From Symbiodinium natans (Eukaryota > Sar > Dinophyceae > Suessiales > Symbiodiniaceae), in NCBI GenBank assembly GCA_905221605.1, contig CAJNDS010002302.1, forward strand, positions 596,522-660,521: 64,000 nt of DNA, given 5' to 3'. Below are positions 51,078 to 60,333 of this stretch, piece by piece (positions within the stretch are counted from its first letter, which is position 1; the number at the start of each line of letters is the position of its first letter). The translations under genes were made by a program, and so were the position numbers. The notes beneath the pieces are model-generated. The model was not told the origin of the DNA. It saw nothing but the letters and a program-made list of their open reading frames with translations, and did not search any database.

Positions 51078-52031
51078 TTATTCCCTCCACTTTTCCAGCT
51101 CTTGCATGGCTTCTTGTGTAGGGATTGTTTTTGTTTGCAGGAACTCAACCTCCTCTGCTGCCTCAAGCGCGGTATTTTCTTGTACCATTTGCTGAACTTG
51201 AGCTGCTTTGACCAAAAACTTCGAGAGCTGTTCCTCAGCCCTTTTTGCTTTAACCAGCCATTCTCTAGTCTCTGATCCTTTTTCCCCATTCGACTCATTG
51301 GCCGATCCATGGAACTCGTCCAAAACGCAACATTCCTGTTCAGCAATTAGGCGTCGAATACTCAAATGCTCCTCTAGAGCCCATTGGTGCGCTTCGAACA
51401 CAGCGTAGTCGACTTCCTCTGCAAGGTCGTCCAGCGAGGTCTCTTTCAACGTCATTTTTAACCATTTCCTTTTTTCACCTTCTTCAGCTTGTGGTTCCGG
51501 AAGAGGAAACTTGCATTGGAGAAGATAGCACCTATCCTTGTAGCTCAAACGCTCCATAAAAACAGGTGTGTACCCTGTCAAGGATACCCTGTTCCCTTTC
51601 CAAGGCATAGGACCATGCAGTTTTCTCGGAAAGAACGACATGAAGTTCCAGTGGATATCGACCAATTTTCCAGGTAAGACTTTCTTCCCATAGGATTGCT
51701 CCACCACTTCAGCTCCTTCCTCTAAAGCCTTTTCATCCTCAACCCACAGCTGACCATCTTTATGGTCACCAAAGCCACACACATAATTGCAGCAATGCTT
51801 TTCATTGTGACTATCCCTATGCAATGATACCGGAGCATTGCATGAGATCTGAAGAGCAGAAAATTTGGCTTCAGGATTGTGGTGCGTCACGAATGATGCC
51901 AGATAACGACATAGCCATGGCCTTCGATGAGTCTCTTTTGTAATACCACACACTCCGCCATGAGTATAGTGGCCCAACACCAGAGCTCGCGTACTTGTGC
52001 ACCAATTGTTGATACCACCTCTTCGATTCAC
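51078..52031 (-). CDS. Copia 2OG-Fe(II) oxygenase-like domain and coiled region
   Basis: Between integrase and reverse transcriptase lies a domain with the landmarks of 2-oxoglutarate Fe(II) oxygenases: VSLHRDSHN (H71-x-D73), GFGDHKDGQLWV, KLHGPMPWKGNRVSLTGY (H139 and R148), and a GALVLGHYTHGG-like beginning. The pattern N..H-x-D..N, then G-x-L, then H-x8-R is like TET/JBP enzymes, which oxidise methylcytosine or thymine in DNA. The metal and cofactor residues look intact. The rest is Glu/Lys-rich and probably coiled. The function is inferred from motifs only. A frameshift near 52030 separates it from integrase. Confidence 0.6.
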   Translation of the reverse strand: MNRRGGINNWCTSTRALVLGHYTHGGVCGITKETHRRPWLCRYLASFVTHHNPEAKFSALQISCNAPVSLHRDSHNEKHCCNYVCGFGDHKDGQLWVEDEKALEEGAEVVEQSYGKKVLPGKLVDIHWNFMSFFPRKLHGPMPWKGNRVSLTGYTPVFMERLSYKDRCYLLQCKFPLPEPQAEEGEKRKWLKMTLKETSLDDLAEEVDYAVFEAHQWALEEHLSIRRLIAEQECCVLDEFHGSANESNGEKGSETREWLVKAKRAEEQLSKFLVKAAQVQQMVQENTALEAAEEVEFLQTKTIPTQEAMQELEKWRE

Positions 52032-53595
52032 CCTCTTTGGGTATACAATCCTTCCAAAAGCTCCTCACAGTCCACGTAATCGTACATAGACCTTTCATAC
52101 ATTGACTTGGCTTTTTGCTCTTCTTTTTCCAACTGTGTTCCATCCTCGGCAGTCTCACTTTTGCAGACCAAATAAGCATTTTCATGAGGAGAACAGCATG
52201 TCGGCCAATGCTCATCACCAGGAACATTGTCCTCAACATCGGCATTTTCTTCCAGCTCCCCCAGACCCTGCATGTCATCCTCGAAAATTTCTAAGGGCGG
52301 ACTCTCCCCCCGCTTGCGAAGCAAGCGCAAGGAGCCCACATGACCACGCAGTGAAGAGGCTGGGCTTTTTGCCATTAACCGATGGCGAACTGGAGGATCG
52401 CGAGGCGGAGGTAAAGGAGGACCTTCCTCATCAGCGAACCGAAGCGCTGGTTTTTTCCCCTTGAGACGATGCTCTGGAGGAGAAGGCTCCTGTTCTTCTA
52501 CCACCCCTTCCAGCTCCAATTCAGGCGGTTCCTTTATATTGGAAAAAATCGTAGTGCAGGGAAATAACACCAGTTCATCCGGATCCTTTGCAGTCCCTTG
52601 AGCTTCCACCCAATAACCACCAGGTAGGTCATCGCATGGACCTAAAAGAAGCGCAGGCTGCGTACGATCGACCCATTGCCGACCTTTCTTTGTTCCATCC
52701 GGACCCAGCAACTCCCACGGACGACGTTTGACTTGAATCTGATCACCAAAGGGAAGCAATGCTTTCGGGCTCAACCCCAACTCCCTTTCAGCTTTCTGCC
52801 ACCGTAACATTGACCAATGGCGAGCTGCCAGTGCCCAGTACGCCGGCCCGAGTCGCGCCTCCTTTAAGAGCGACCTCACACCACGTTTGAATAAACCCAC
52901 ACATGCTTCAGCGCGCCCATTTGTTTGCGGGACTCCAGGATCACCAGTGGTCCTATATATCAGACGAGTTTCACAAAAGGACCGGAAGCGTGCATTGACA
53001 AACTCCCCCGCTCGATCTGAGTGTATTCTCAGCACCGGATACCCATGTCTCTGCAAGCGCACCATCATTCTTTGAACCGCCGACAAAACAGTTGTTTGCT
53101 GTTTATCCACAATCGGCTCCACCATAACGAAGTTGATCATACGGACAGGCTGGGTCAAGTGGTCCTTCAGTTCCTTCCAGGATTTTTCAGAAGCTTGGAT
53201 TTTCAACACCTCTGCTTCCAGAACTGGCGCAGGTTCCACCGGCGCAGAGTCTTCCTCCTCGAAGTTAGCGACTGCATCGCCTAACCATTCTCCGACACCA
53301 GCACCTTCATCTGCCACCTGATCTTCCACCTCATCCGCACCTTCCTCCTTTTCTGGAGGGCGACCCACATTGGGATCCAACATTGGAAACTGATACACAC
53401 CAAAAACAGCGTGTCGTGGCTTCTGCTGGTGAGCATCCTGTGAACACTTGTATGGACCCGCCAAGTCCAATGATAAAGTGTAAGCATCCCCATGCTTCCG
53501 CCTCAAATGGCGACGCTCTTTTCCAGCGGCAGACACACAGATTTGACAATCACGTCTGAAAGGAATATGCCCCCTTAGGCAATGGTCACGGAAAG
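52028..53595 (-). CDS. Copia integrase with zinc-binding N-terminus
   Basis: Integrase inserts the cDNA. The N-terminal HHCC zinc site is partly visible before 53536 (DHCLRGHIP, then DCQIC). The catalytic core has LSLDLAGPY (D24), VLRIHSDRAGEF (D174) and QTNGRAEACVG (E210). The second Asp and the Glu are separated by 35 residues, as in DD35E integrases. A Pro/Glu-rich spacer sits inside the core between the first two Asp. A long acidic tail follows. The frame joins the upstream part by a one-base shift near 53590. Confidence 0.88.
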
Positions 53596-53925
53596 CTCGC
53601 TGTCAACCTCCGTAACGTTCCTTCTCGTTCTTCCTTTTTTGACACCATAGCTTCCCGTTCAGCATCGCTCTCATGCAACCATTGTGCCAACCTGTGACGT
53701 ATTCTTTTAACCAATCCAAACGCCCATCGCGCCCATATGGAGGATTGTCCAATACGCTCTTCCAGGGTAGAAGCGAATGTTGCCGACCACGGAACAACCA
53801 CGCGAACCTGTTCCAACGATTCCCATAGTTCCATATCAGACACCAGGAAAGTCGTAGGTTTCACCAGAGCATGTCCCAATGCTCCTTGATCAAAATGTGC
53901 AGCGTACATTCCATAACGCTCGCAA
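53586..53925 (-). CDS. Copia: end of methyltransferase-like domain (shifted frame)
   Basis: This frame gives YAAHFDQGALGHALVKPTTF and then a linker rich in Glu/Arg leading to integrase. It continues the upstream domain after a one-base shift in a run of A/T near 53920. Confidence 0.55.
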
Positions 53926-55107
53926 AAAGCTTTTTACCTCTGGCCAACTCCAGAAGGTAGGACTTGAGAACCCTTTCTGAGAACCATCCACCAGATCCTC
54001 AGCACTCAAGACCGTTTTGCCGTTCTGAGAAAAATCTTTCCCTATGAGTTCAGGGTCCCCAGGACTTTCCATGCCAAAGAAGACAGAACTTCCATTGATG
54101 ACTTCAGCAGTTCCGCACCTTGAATGCACCGCCACGTCATATAGGAAAAGCATCTTCAGAAGTAAAACACCATCTTTTTGAGCTAATTCTTGATGTGGCC
54201 AAGGAAGACTTTTTAATCCCAACCGTTCAGGCCCACAGCGCCGGCGTAATACAGGTGGACCACCGTCTTCACCTCTCAACCTTGACACTGTCCTGCATGG
54301 AGGTCCTCCAACCACAGCAACCACCTTTCCTTCAGCCGCCAGATGCAGAAGATACTTCCAGACGCTCGAATTATGTAGGTCACCGCCTTTTGTCAAATCC
54401 AGCTCCAGTACCTCCACATCCCGACTGGGAAAATGCCATTTTTGTTTTCCCGAAAATAGGTGTACCACCACCCTTTTTGCTCGTGCCAGCCGTCTCCTTT
54501 TATGACGGTTGAAAGGCAACGCCGCAATATCTCCACGTGGCAACAGCTCCATCAGCATATTTTCTGGTATATCCCCATAATACCACCGAAGAAATCGCCA
54601 ACATGCCTGGACGAACTCCTCCTCGTTCGCTGACGCTGTCCACGCTGCGCTTTGCAACGCCGCTTTTACGGCCACCTCATTGTCCGTATTCGGACACCCT
54701 TGAACCATACGTGCCACCTTCAATGCTTGCTTTGGCGAACACCAATCCATTTCATCAATGATCTGAAGCGCCGCCTCCTTTTCCAAACAAGGGCACCCGT
54801 TCAGATCACGAACGCGAAGTTCCCCCAGAACAGGATGTGAGGCTGTGCACTTGCCACCACGCCACTGAACTCTGAGACCAACCAAAGCGCTAGCTTTGCC
54901 AATTGGCATTAGTGGATCTACCATTTCAGGAGTTACCAGGGTCCCACCTGGGGTAATACACATCTCCCGAGATCCAACAGTTAAAGACACCAACACCTTT
55001 TGCTGCGGAAGCTGTTCACCAGGACGAAGTGATCTGAGAGGATGTGATGCTCCCGAGTCCAACATGCCCATTCCCGAACACTCATTGGTGTCAGAAACCC
55101 TGGCCAC
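53890..55107 (-). CDS. Copia protease-like domain 2 and C5-methyltransferase-like domain
   Basis: The N-terminus has MLDSGASHPLR, a retropepsin active site (D17-S18-G19), followed by VTPEMVDPLMPIG and GCPCLEKEAA. Further on is a Rossmann-type domain: VVVHLFSG (motif I-like), VLELDLTKGGDL, VVGGPPCRTVS (the motif IV PPC with catalytic-type Cys271), and FFGMESPGDPE (motif VI-like Glu). This order matches cytosine-5 DNA methyltransferases. Cytosine methyltransferases carried by dinoflagellate copia-type elements are described in the literature. Whether this copy is active is unknown; the frame ends at 53890 by frameshift. Confidence 0.7.
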   Translation of the reverse strand: MARVSDTNECSGMGMLDSGASHPLRSLRPGEQLPQQKVLVSLTVGSREMCITPGGTLVTPEMVDPLMPIGKASALVGLRVQWRGGKCTASHPVLGELRVRDLNGCPCLEKEAALQIIDEMDWCSPKQALKVARMVQGCPNTDNEVAVKAALQSAAWTASANEEEFVQACWRFLRWYYGDIPENMLMELLPRGDIAALPFNRHKRRRLARAKRVVVHLFSGKQKWHFPSRDVEVLELDLTKGGDLHNSSVWKYLLHLAAEGKVVAVVGGPPCRTVSRLRGEDGGPPVLRRRCGPERLGLKSLPWPHQELAQKDGVLLLKMLFLYDVAVHSRCGTAEVINGSSVFFGMESPGDPELIGKDFSQNGKTVLSAEDLVDGSQKGFSSPTFWSWPEVKSFLRALWNVRCTF

Positions 55108-55146
55108 ATGTAGAACGCATACTCCTCGGCCTTCTCCCTGCTTCGG

Positions 55147-56545
55147 TCACAACGTGGCATCAGACGAACCGACTCCACAGTCCGCCCTTCCATTCCTCCA
55201 TTGAGAATGGGACCAAGACGCACGCTGCCTTTCAGCATGCAAAACCATCTTTTCAGCTGTTTTGTACTCCATAACCAAACAGCCATGTTCAAACCACAAG
55301 AGCTGGTCCAGCGAAGATTTTGCACCCACGTGACACATCCCATTGATCACGGTGAGGTTCGCCCCAAACTCCAAAATCAACCAGAGAGGGATAATCAGAG
55401 GCCCATTGTCTTCCCTAATCAACGTCCCTTTCTCTGTAATCCTCATTGTCACACCACCAAGCGCGCTTTGCACCATAACAGTAGTGTCGGGTAAACATTC
55501 CCATGGAAAAAGCGTCCGCGCAAGATGCGTAGCAGCTGTATCCACCAACGCCACTCTCCCTTCCTGCTGAAACAACCCAGAGCCACATAACATTCGAACA
55601 CTGGGATCCCCGCTTGATGCTGACTGCGCTGATGACAGTTTCATAGATTTCAGCACCTCTAACGCTTCAGCAAGGACCTGATTGGGTGTTGATGGTGATG
55701 AGGGACTTGCAGAACCTTTCTCCAATCCCGCATTAGTCGTCTCATCTCCCCCTTCAGCCACCTCTGCCTTTTTGGCATTTCCCCATTTCGCACCTTTGCC
55801 GCCCTTTCCCCCTTTGGGAGAATTCCCTTTAGATCTATTCCTCTCAGGGTTTGAGTCCACATTGGAACTTGCACCGTCCTTATATGGACACTGCGGCTGT
55901 AGATGGCCAACGGCCCCACACTCAAAACATCTTCCTCGCTCCAGGGAGTCTTTATCATGGCGAAATTTGCAGCGGGATCCGAACTTGCAGCCTGCATCTG
56001 TCTTCCCATATATCCAACAGAATGGACGTTCACCATCACCGCTGTACCTTTTTCCTTTCCCTTTGCCTTTGTCACCCTCCTCCGTCTCGTCACCAGTTCC
56101 CTTTTGGGCCTTGTTTAACCTTGCCCTTTTCTTGGCGTCCGAGTCCTGCTTCACCTCTTGATCACCAGCACTATGCAATAGCAGTTCAAACTCTGCCTGT
56201 AACATTTCAGCTAGTTGTGTCGCAGTTTCAGAGGTCGGCGAGTAGTCCACCCCCAATTTCTCCCGAAAGGATGCCACTCTGAAATGAACCGTAGGGTGTT
56301 TTGCCAGCAACGCGGATGATAAACCATCCAATCCCTTGATAAGCAAGGTAGCGTCCGGCTCGGCCGCTCTCAACTCCCTTAATCGGGAACGCCATTGCGC
56401 CCATTGACGCACTCCCTTTATGGCCTCTGAGATCGAGGTTGCTGAAGATGGTTGCACCAAGAAGTTCAACATTGTGCTGCGCTCATTTGCTCCACCTGGT
56501 TGGTAGACCGTCAGCAATTTGTAAATATCATCACTGACCCCAACA
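55147..56545 (-). CDS. Copia Gag C-terminus, two zinc fingers and protease-like domain 1
   Basis: The frame holds the end of Gag, then a CCCH finger (C167, C177, C183, H187), a CCHC zinc knuckle (CFECGAVGHLQPQC, residues 197-210), a Gly/Lys-rich linker, and VALVDTAATHLARTL (D326) with downstream IIPLWLILEFG and GCLVMEYKTAEKM. That last part lines up in full with protease-like domain 2 but has DTA where retropepsins have DS/TG. The frame leaves register between 55260 and 55110. Confidence 0.78.
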
Positions 56546-58139
56546 TTCGAGTGGAAACGATCTCGGTCTTCAATCTCTCCGGAATCGCCTGCAGCAGTAA
56601 AGACACCGCTCTCTGCTCCAACAAAACATGCACAGTTCGAACCACTTTGAGCCCTTCCAGCTCAGCCTTGATGCCCAACCTTTCCAGCGGAGAAACACTC
56701 AACCATTTGGCATACGCCTGATACGCCTTTGAATAGACGCATTGCCACCACACTCTTCCTGTATCTGTCAGCGAAGACAACATTGGTTCGATCATTGCGA
56801 TCCAATCACCTAGTGCCGTCGGATTGCTTGGTGTGTAGTCTGCCAAAGTAGGAAGGCTCATCACATGCTTCCCAAGAGCCTCCGGACGTTCGGTTCCAGA
56901 ACTATCACCAATGATGGGCATACCACGTGGCACCACTGCTCCAGGAGGTAAACTGACCCTACCACCAGGCCCTTGAGGCAGTCCATGTCCTATACCAGGC
57001 GTAACAGCTGCGAGCGGAACCTTTTCTAATTCCAACTTCCCAGCGACCATTTTCCACCGATACGGAACATCATCCACCATTGTATATCCACCCGATCCTG
57101 CTGAGTTCTCTTGCGTCGCAGTTTCGCGAGCTGAAACAAAACCGGGCTGGTTCCCCATAGGTGCGGCAGAACCATCAGCACCTGACGGCAAGGAAGTAAT
57201 CGGAACATGTGTTAAACCAGGTGGTCCACTTGCATATCCACCACTTGCAGGACCTCCCGTGGGGTAATTCAATGGAGGCAATCTGGAGGGTTTCTTCCCT
57301 TCAGCTACATGCACCATTGGCACTTCTTTTTCATCCTCCACTTGAGCATCCCCCTTCCTGGACCCAGGCAAGGATTGAAGATCACAACCCTTTGGCAGGT
57401 CGTAGCCCTCAATAGGCAGCCATGTCCCATCAGGCAACACAGTCCAAAAACCACCCATACCATCAGTGTAGAAAACTTGTCCTGGCGGGTACTGTTTCTC
57501 TGGAGTCATTCCCAAAGGATATGCAGCATGTGCGTCCACCACTCCAGTGCTCCGTGCTCGCGATGCTGACCCAGATGCAGCAGAGGTATAGCTTTTCTCC
57601 TCCACCCGATGCAACCTGTTCCCCAGCTCCTTTGTTTGCACAAGCAACTCCTTAAGCGCACGCTTTACCACTGCCATATCTTCACTTTGTTCTTCACCAC
57701 TCACATCAGGAATAAGCTCTTCCTCTACTTGCGCTCCACCAATAGTACCTCGTTCCATCTGGCCCATTAAGCCTGACGATGGTCTCTCAACAGGTGCAGG
57801 TTCCTGACCCAAAAGATCTTGCAGCGACGGTGGCCTCCTCGTATTTTCACCACTTCTATCCCCTCCGCTCGCAGGAAGACTTGCCGGCCTTGATTGCCTC
57901 AGTCTCATTTCTTCTTGAGCCCGCTCGCTCCAGAAAGGATTTGCTGCTGGAACCGGAACCACTTCATTTTCCACCTGAGACGTTGGTTGTATCATTGCAA
58001 CCTCCCTACCATCTGTCAGCGCTTGTACCACTTGTTGTCGTTCTTCGCCCCCATCACCACGATTTCCTTCGGCTTCATTGGCCGTGGGCGACAGTCCAGG
58101 CTCAGAGCGACGCCGCATCATGTCCATGGCGTTAAACAA
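56511..58139 (-). CDS. Copia Gag N-terminal part
   Basis: The frame starts at ATG 58139, about 50 bases after the 5' LTR, and gives MFNAMDMMRRRSEPGLSPTA, a long Pro/Glu/Gly-rich region, then a helical capsid-like part (SNPTALGDWIAMIEPMLSSL, WWQCVYSKAYQAYAKWL). The last dozen codons are out of register; true coding switches near 56545 to a frame reading NVGVSDDIYKLL. Confidence 0.75.
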   Translation of the reverse strand: MFNAMDMMRRRSEPGLSPTANEAEGNRGDGGEERQQVVQALTDGREVAMIQPTSQVENEVVPVPAANPFWSERAQEEMRLRQSRPASLPASGGDRSGENTRRPPSLQDLLGQEPAPVERPSSGLMGQMERGTIGGAQVEEELIPDVSGEEQSEDMAVVKRALKELLVQTKELGNRLHRVEEKSYTSAASGSASRARSTGVVDAHAAYPLGMTPEKQYPPGQVFYTDGMGGFWTVLPDGTWLPIEGYDLPKGCDLQSLPGSRKGDAQVEDEKEVPMVHVAEGKKPSRLPPLNYPTGGPASGGYASGPPGLTHVPITSLPSGADGSAAPMGNQPGFVSARETATQENSAGSGGYTMVDDVPYRWKMVAGKLELEKVPLAAVTPGIGHGLPQGPGGRVSLPPGAVVPRGMPIIGDSSGTERPEALGKHVMSLPTLADYTPSNPTALGDWIAMIEPMLSSLTDTGRVWWQCVYSKAYQAYAKWLSVSPLERLGIKAELEGLKVVRTVHVLLEQRAVSLLLQAIPERLKTEIVSTRMLGSVMIFTNC

Positions 58140-58175
58140 ACGAAAAATCTTTACCTATACCGCAGGAAGCCTAAT

Positions 58176-58189
58176 TTGGGCTCATAACC
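58176..58189 (-). other. Copia primer-binding site matching a tRNA-Met anticodon arm
   Basis: Directly inside the 5' LTR the minus strand reads GGTTATGAGCCCAA. Its complement, TTGGGCTCATAACC, has the CAU anticodon in the loop CTCATAA and part of a stem. This suggests priming by a tRNA-Met fragment, as for Drosophila copia and yeast Ty5. Confidence 0.65.
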
Positions 58190-58395
58190 TACGGGGGCAA
58201 CCGAAAGGGGAAGGGAATCAACCCTAACAGTCGCCAGAGGTTTCACCCTGAACCAACCAGCAAACACCAAGAACTCGAAACTTCTTTTTGCTACCAGGCG
58301 CATCGCCCAGTCTTGAGCCATGAAGATTACCAGGTACATTGACCCTTCAACTTTCAACACCAACTCTTATCTACAATACCAACTGCAGCTCCGCA
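58190..58395 (-). repeat. Copia 5' LTR
   Basis: 206 bases; on the minus strand it begins TGCGGAGCTGCAG and ends CCCCCGTA. It is followed on the right by the second CCCTG duplication and telomere-like repeats. Confidence 0.9.
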
Positions 58396-59035
58396 CCCTG
58401 AACCCTAAACCCTGAACCCTAACGCCTGAACCTTAAAGCCTAAAGCCCAAACCCTGAACCCTAAGTTCCAAGTCTGAAGGCTAAGCCCTTTTCCTGCTCC
58501 CCCAAAGCCAGCACCCCAGACTTCTCGGATGGAAAGAGCACTCTCGAGCCTGCTCTCTTCTTTTTTTCTCCAGGGTTTAGGGTTTAGGGTTTAGGGTTTA
58601 GGGTTTGGGGTTTAGGGTTTAGGGTTTAGGGTTTAGTAAACTAGGACCTTCCCAGTGAGGGACTTCGACCCTGAACCCTAGCCCTGAACCAAAGGTTCGG
58701 TGATTAGGGTTTCGGTCTAGGGTTTAGGGTTTAGGGTTTAGGGTTTAGGGCTGTACTATAGGGGTCGGAAGAATGACTAATAATATTTCCTTTGGTCCGA
58801 TTGTAGTTGTACTATAACCACACCCAAAATCCTCTATTCTAATTATTCAGGCCCATATATTAGGTTCTTCAGGGACCTTGTATTTTCCCCTCTCAAAAAC
58901 TGCTCAGAGACTATGCGGAGCACTTCATCCAGAACGCATAAACCCACAAACTTTACAACCCCCAAGCCCATAACCCCATGAACCCAGAAGCTTTAAAAAA
59001 ACATCCCAAAAACCCTAAACCCTAAACCCTAAACC
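58396..59035. other. Telomere-like repeats and decayed inverted-repeat copy
   Basis: C-rich words to 58480, a possible exon near 58515-58555 (PDFSDGKSTLEP frame, weak), a G-rich array at 58573-58640 after the pyrimidine tract CTTTTTTTCTCCAG, and at 58753-58870 a sequence related to 37860-37960 and, inverted, 34605-34700 (GGCCTGAATAGTTAGAATAA). Confidence 0.45.
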
Positions 59036-59105
59036 CTAAACTGTAATCCCTAAACCCTAAAGCAGCCCTAAGCCTGAAAGCCATGAGCCGACTGAAGCAC
59101 TGAAG

Positions 59106-59171
59106 GCGACTGGAAGAAGCAGCAGGACTCCATGAACCAAGCATTGGACAAGGCCCCCGCGGCATGCCGAG
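59106..59171 (+). CDS. Candidate exon, helical
   Basis: Acceptor CACTGAAG|G and donor G|GTTTGA. The frame gives DWKKQQDSMNQALDKAPAAC then R. Similar in character to exons 40982 and 44558. Confidence 0.45.
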
Positions 59172-59850
59172 GTTTGAGAAGGGCGCCAAGTGGACCCTAA
59201 ACCCTAAACTCTACTTAGTACCCCCTAGAAGTGAGCCCTAAACTACTATTTGCTTAAGAACCCCAAAAGAATAACACATAATAAGCCTCATACTACCCTG
59301 AATAAAGAAGAATAGTGTTTTTAGTTTTTGGGGGTTCTTAGGCAATTAGTAGTACACCCGAAACTCTTCTTAGTACGTCCTCGAAAAAAATGCAATAATC
59401 CCCATTACATGACCGGGAATAAAGTTTCGTTGCTCTTGACAAGACAAAGGTGACGGAGGACAGCGGAGTACTGCATCATGGTTTTGTCCTAGCCTGGCCA
59501 GCGGAGGAATTAATCCCCTGGAATAAACTTATACTATTTTTATTGTTCCGGAGGAGGACCTGGCGCTCTTGGAGTGCAGGAGTCTAAGGGGGAGAGGGGG
59601 TTTTCTGCTGTCTTCTTGTCTTATGTTGTGAGTACGACGAACTTTCGGCCTGCCGCAGTACTAGCCCTACTTGCTAAGTCAAAAGGGCTTCCAAGCAGGG
59701 TTCAGGGTGTCCCAGTAGAGGATGGCATGAGATGTCTCCGCACGCAAGTTTCCTCACCACCACCAATACCGCTGCACAGGCCCCAAACGCAGAAGGCCCA
59801 CACCGGGCATGTAAAGCTGTATCATATGCAGCCCCCCAATGGGTCCCAAG

Positions 59851-59897
59851 GTTGCTTCTGCGTTCGCAGAGGTCGCCCTAGCCCGTATTGGTTTGAC
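59851..59897 (+). CDS. Candidate exon
   Basis: Acceptor GTCCCAAG|G and donor GAC|GTTGAC. The frame gives GCFCVRRGRPSPYWFD. The frame is open further upstream, so the start may be earlier. Confidence 0.42.
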
Positions 59898-60044
59898 GTT
59901 GACACTACCCTAAACCCTAACCCCTAAACCCTAATTAAACACCTAAACGCAGCGCTTGTTGCAACATTTTGCAACAATGGGTCAGTCTTTGAGTGAAGAG
60001 CATAGCTGGCGACCCTCAACCCTGAACCCTGCGGCCTGAAGCCT

Positions 60045-60226
60045 AAACCCTAAACCCTAAACCCTAAACCCTAAACCCTAAACCCTAAACCCTAAACCCT
60101 AAACCCTAAACCCTAAACCCTGAACCCTGAACCCTGAACCCTGAACCCTAAACCCTAAACCCTAAACCCTAAACCCTAAACCCTAAACCCTAAACCCTAA
60201 ACCCTAAACCCTAAACCCTAAACCCA
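60045..60226. repeat. Telomere-like array (CCCTAAA)n
   Basis: About 26 C-rich units with a short CCCTGAA patch in the middle. Its last unit changes to CCCAG and forms the acceptor of exon 60228. Confidence 0.95.
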
Positions 60227-60227
60227 G

Positions 60228-60333
60228 CGCGACGGAAGAAGAACAGGCACTCGGAGGCCTCCGGGATATGCCCATGCCGAGCAGCTTGACTGAGACGGGG
60301 GTTGGACCAGCGTCCGCCTACCCAACAACACAA
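60228..60333 (+). CDS. Exon candidate directly after a telomere array
   Basis: A CCCTAAA array of about 180 bases ends CCCTAAACCCAG|C, so the acceptor is the array edge itself. The frame gives ATEEEQALGGLRDMPMPSSL then TETGVGPASAYPTTQ and ends at donor CAA|GTGAGG. This is one of the best-looking exons outside mobile elements. Family not recognised. Confidence 0.58.

Larger units (their letters stand above)
48487..58395 (-). mobile_element. Complete Ty1/copia LTR retrotransposon (9.9 kb), coding region decayed
   Basis: Two direct repeats (48487-48693 and 58190-58395) bound the element and begin TG on the minus strand. A 5-base target duplication CCCTG flanks it (48482-48486 and 58396-58400). 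Integrase lies before reverse transcriptase, the copia order. The order on the minus strand is 5' LTR, primer site, Gag, CCCH and CCHC zinc fingers, protease-like domain 1, protease-like domain 2, methyltransferase-like domain, integrase, oxygenase-like domain, reverse transcriptase, RNase H, purine tract, 3' LTR. The frame is broken near 56545, 55110-55260, 53920, 53590, 52030 and 49990, with one stop at 51078. LTRs differ by about five substitutions and one indel. Confidence 0.93.

Noticed and set aside
51871-52278. 135-codon minus-strand frame overlapping integrase end and oxygenase start
   Set aside because: Third-register shadow; the true coding passes from the integrase frame to the oxygenase frame near 52030.
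49917-57873. Plus-strand frames within the copia element
   Set aside because: All identifiable domains are on the minus strand; the plus frames are antisense shadows.
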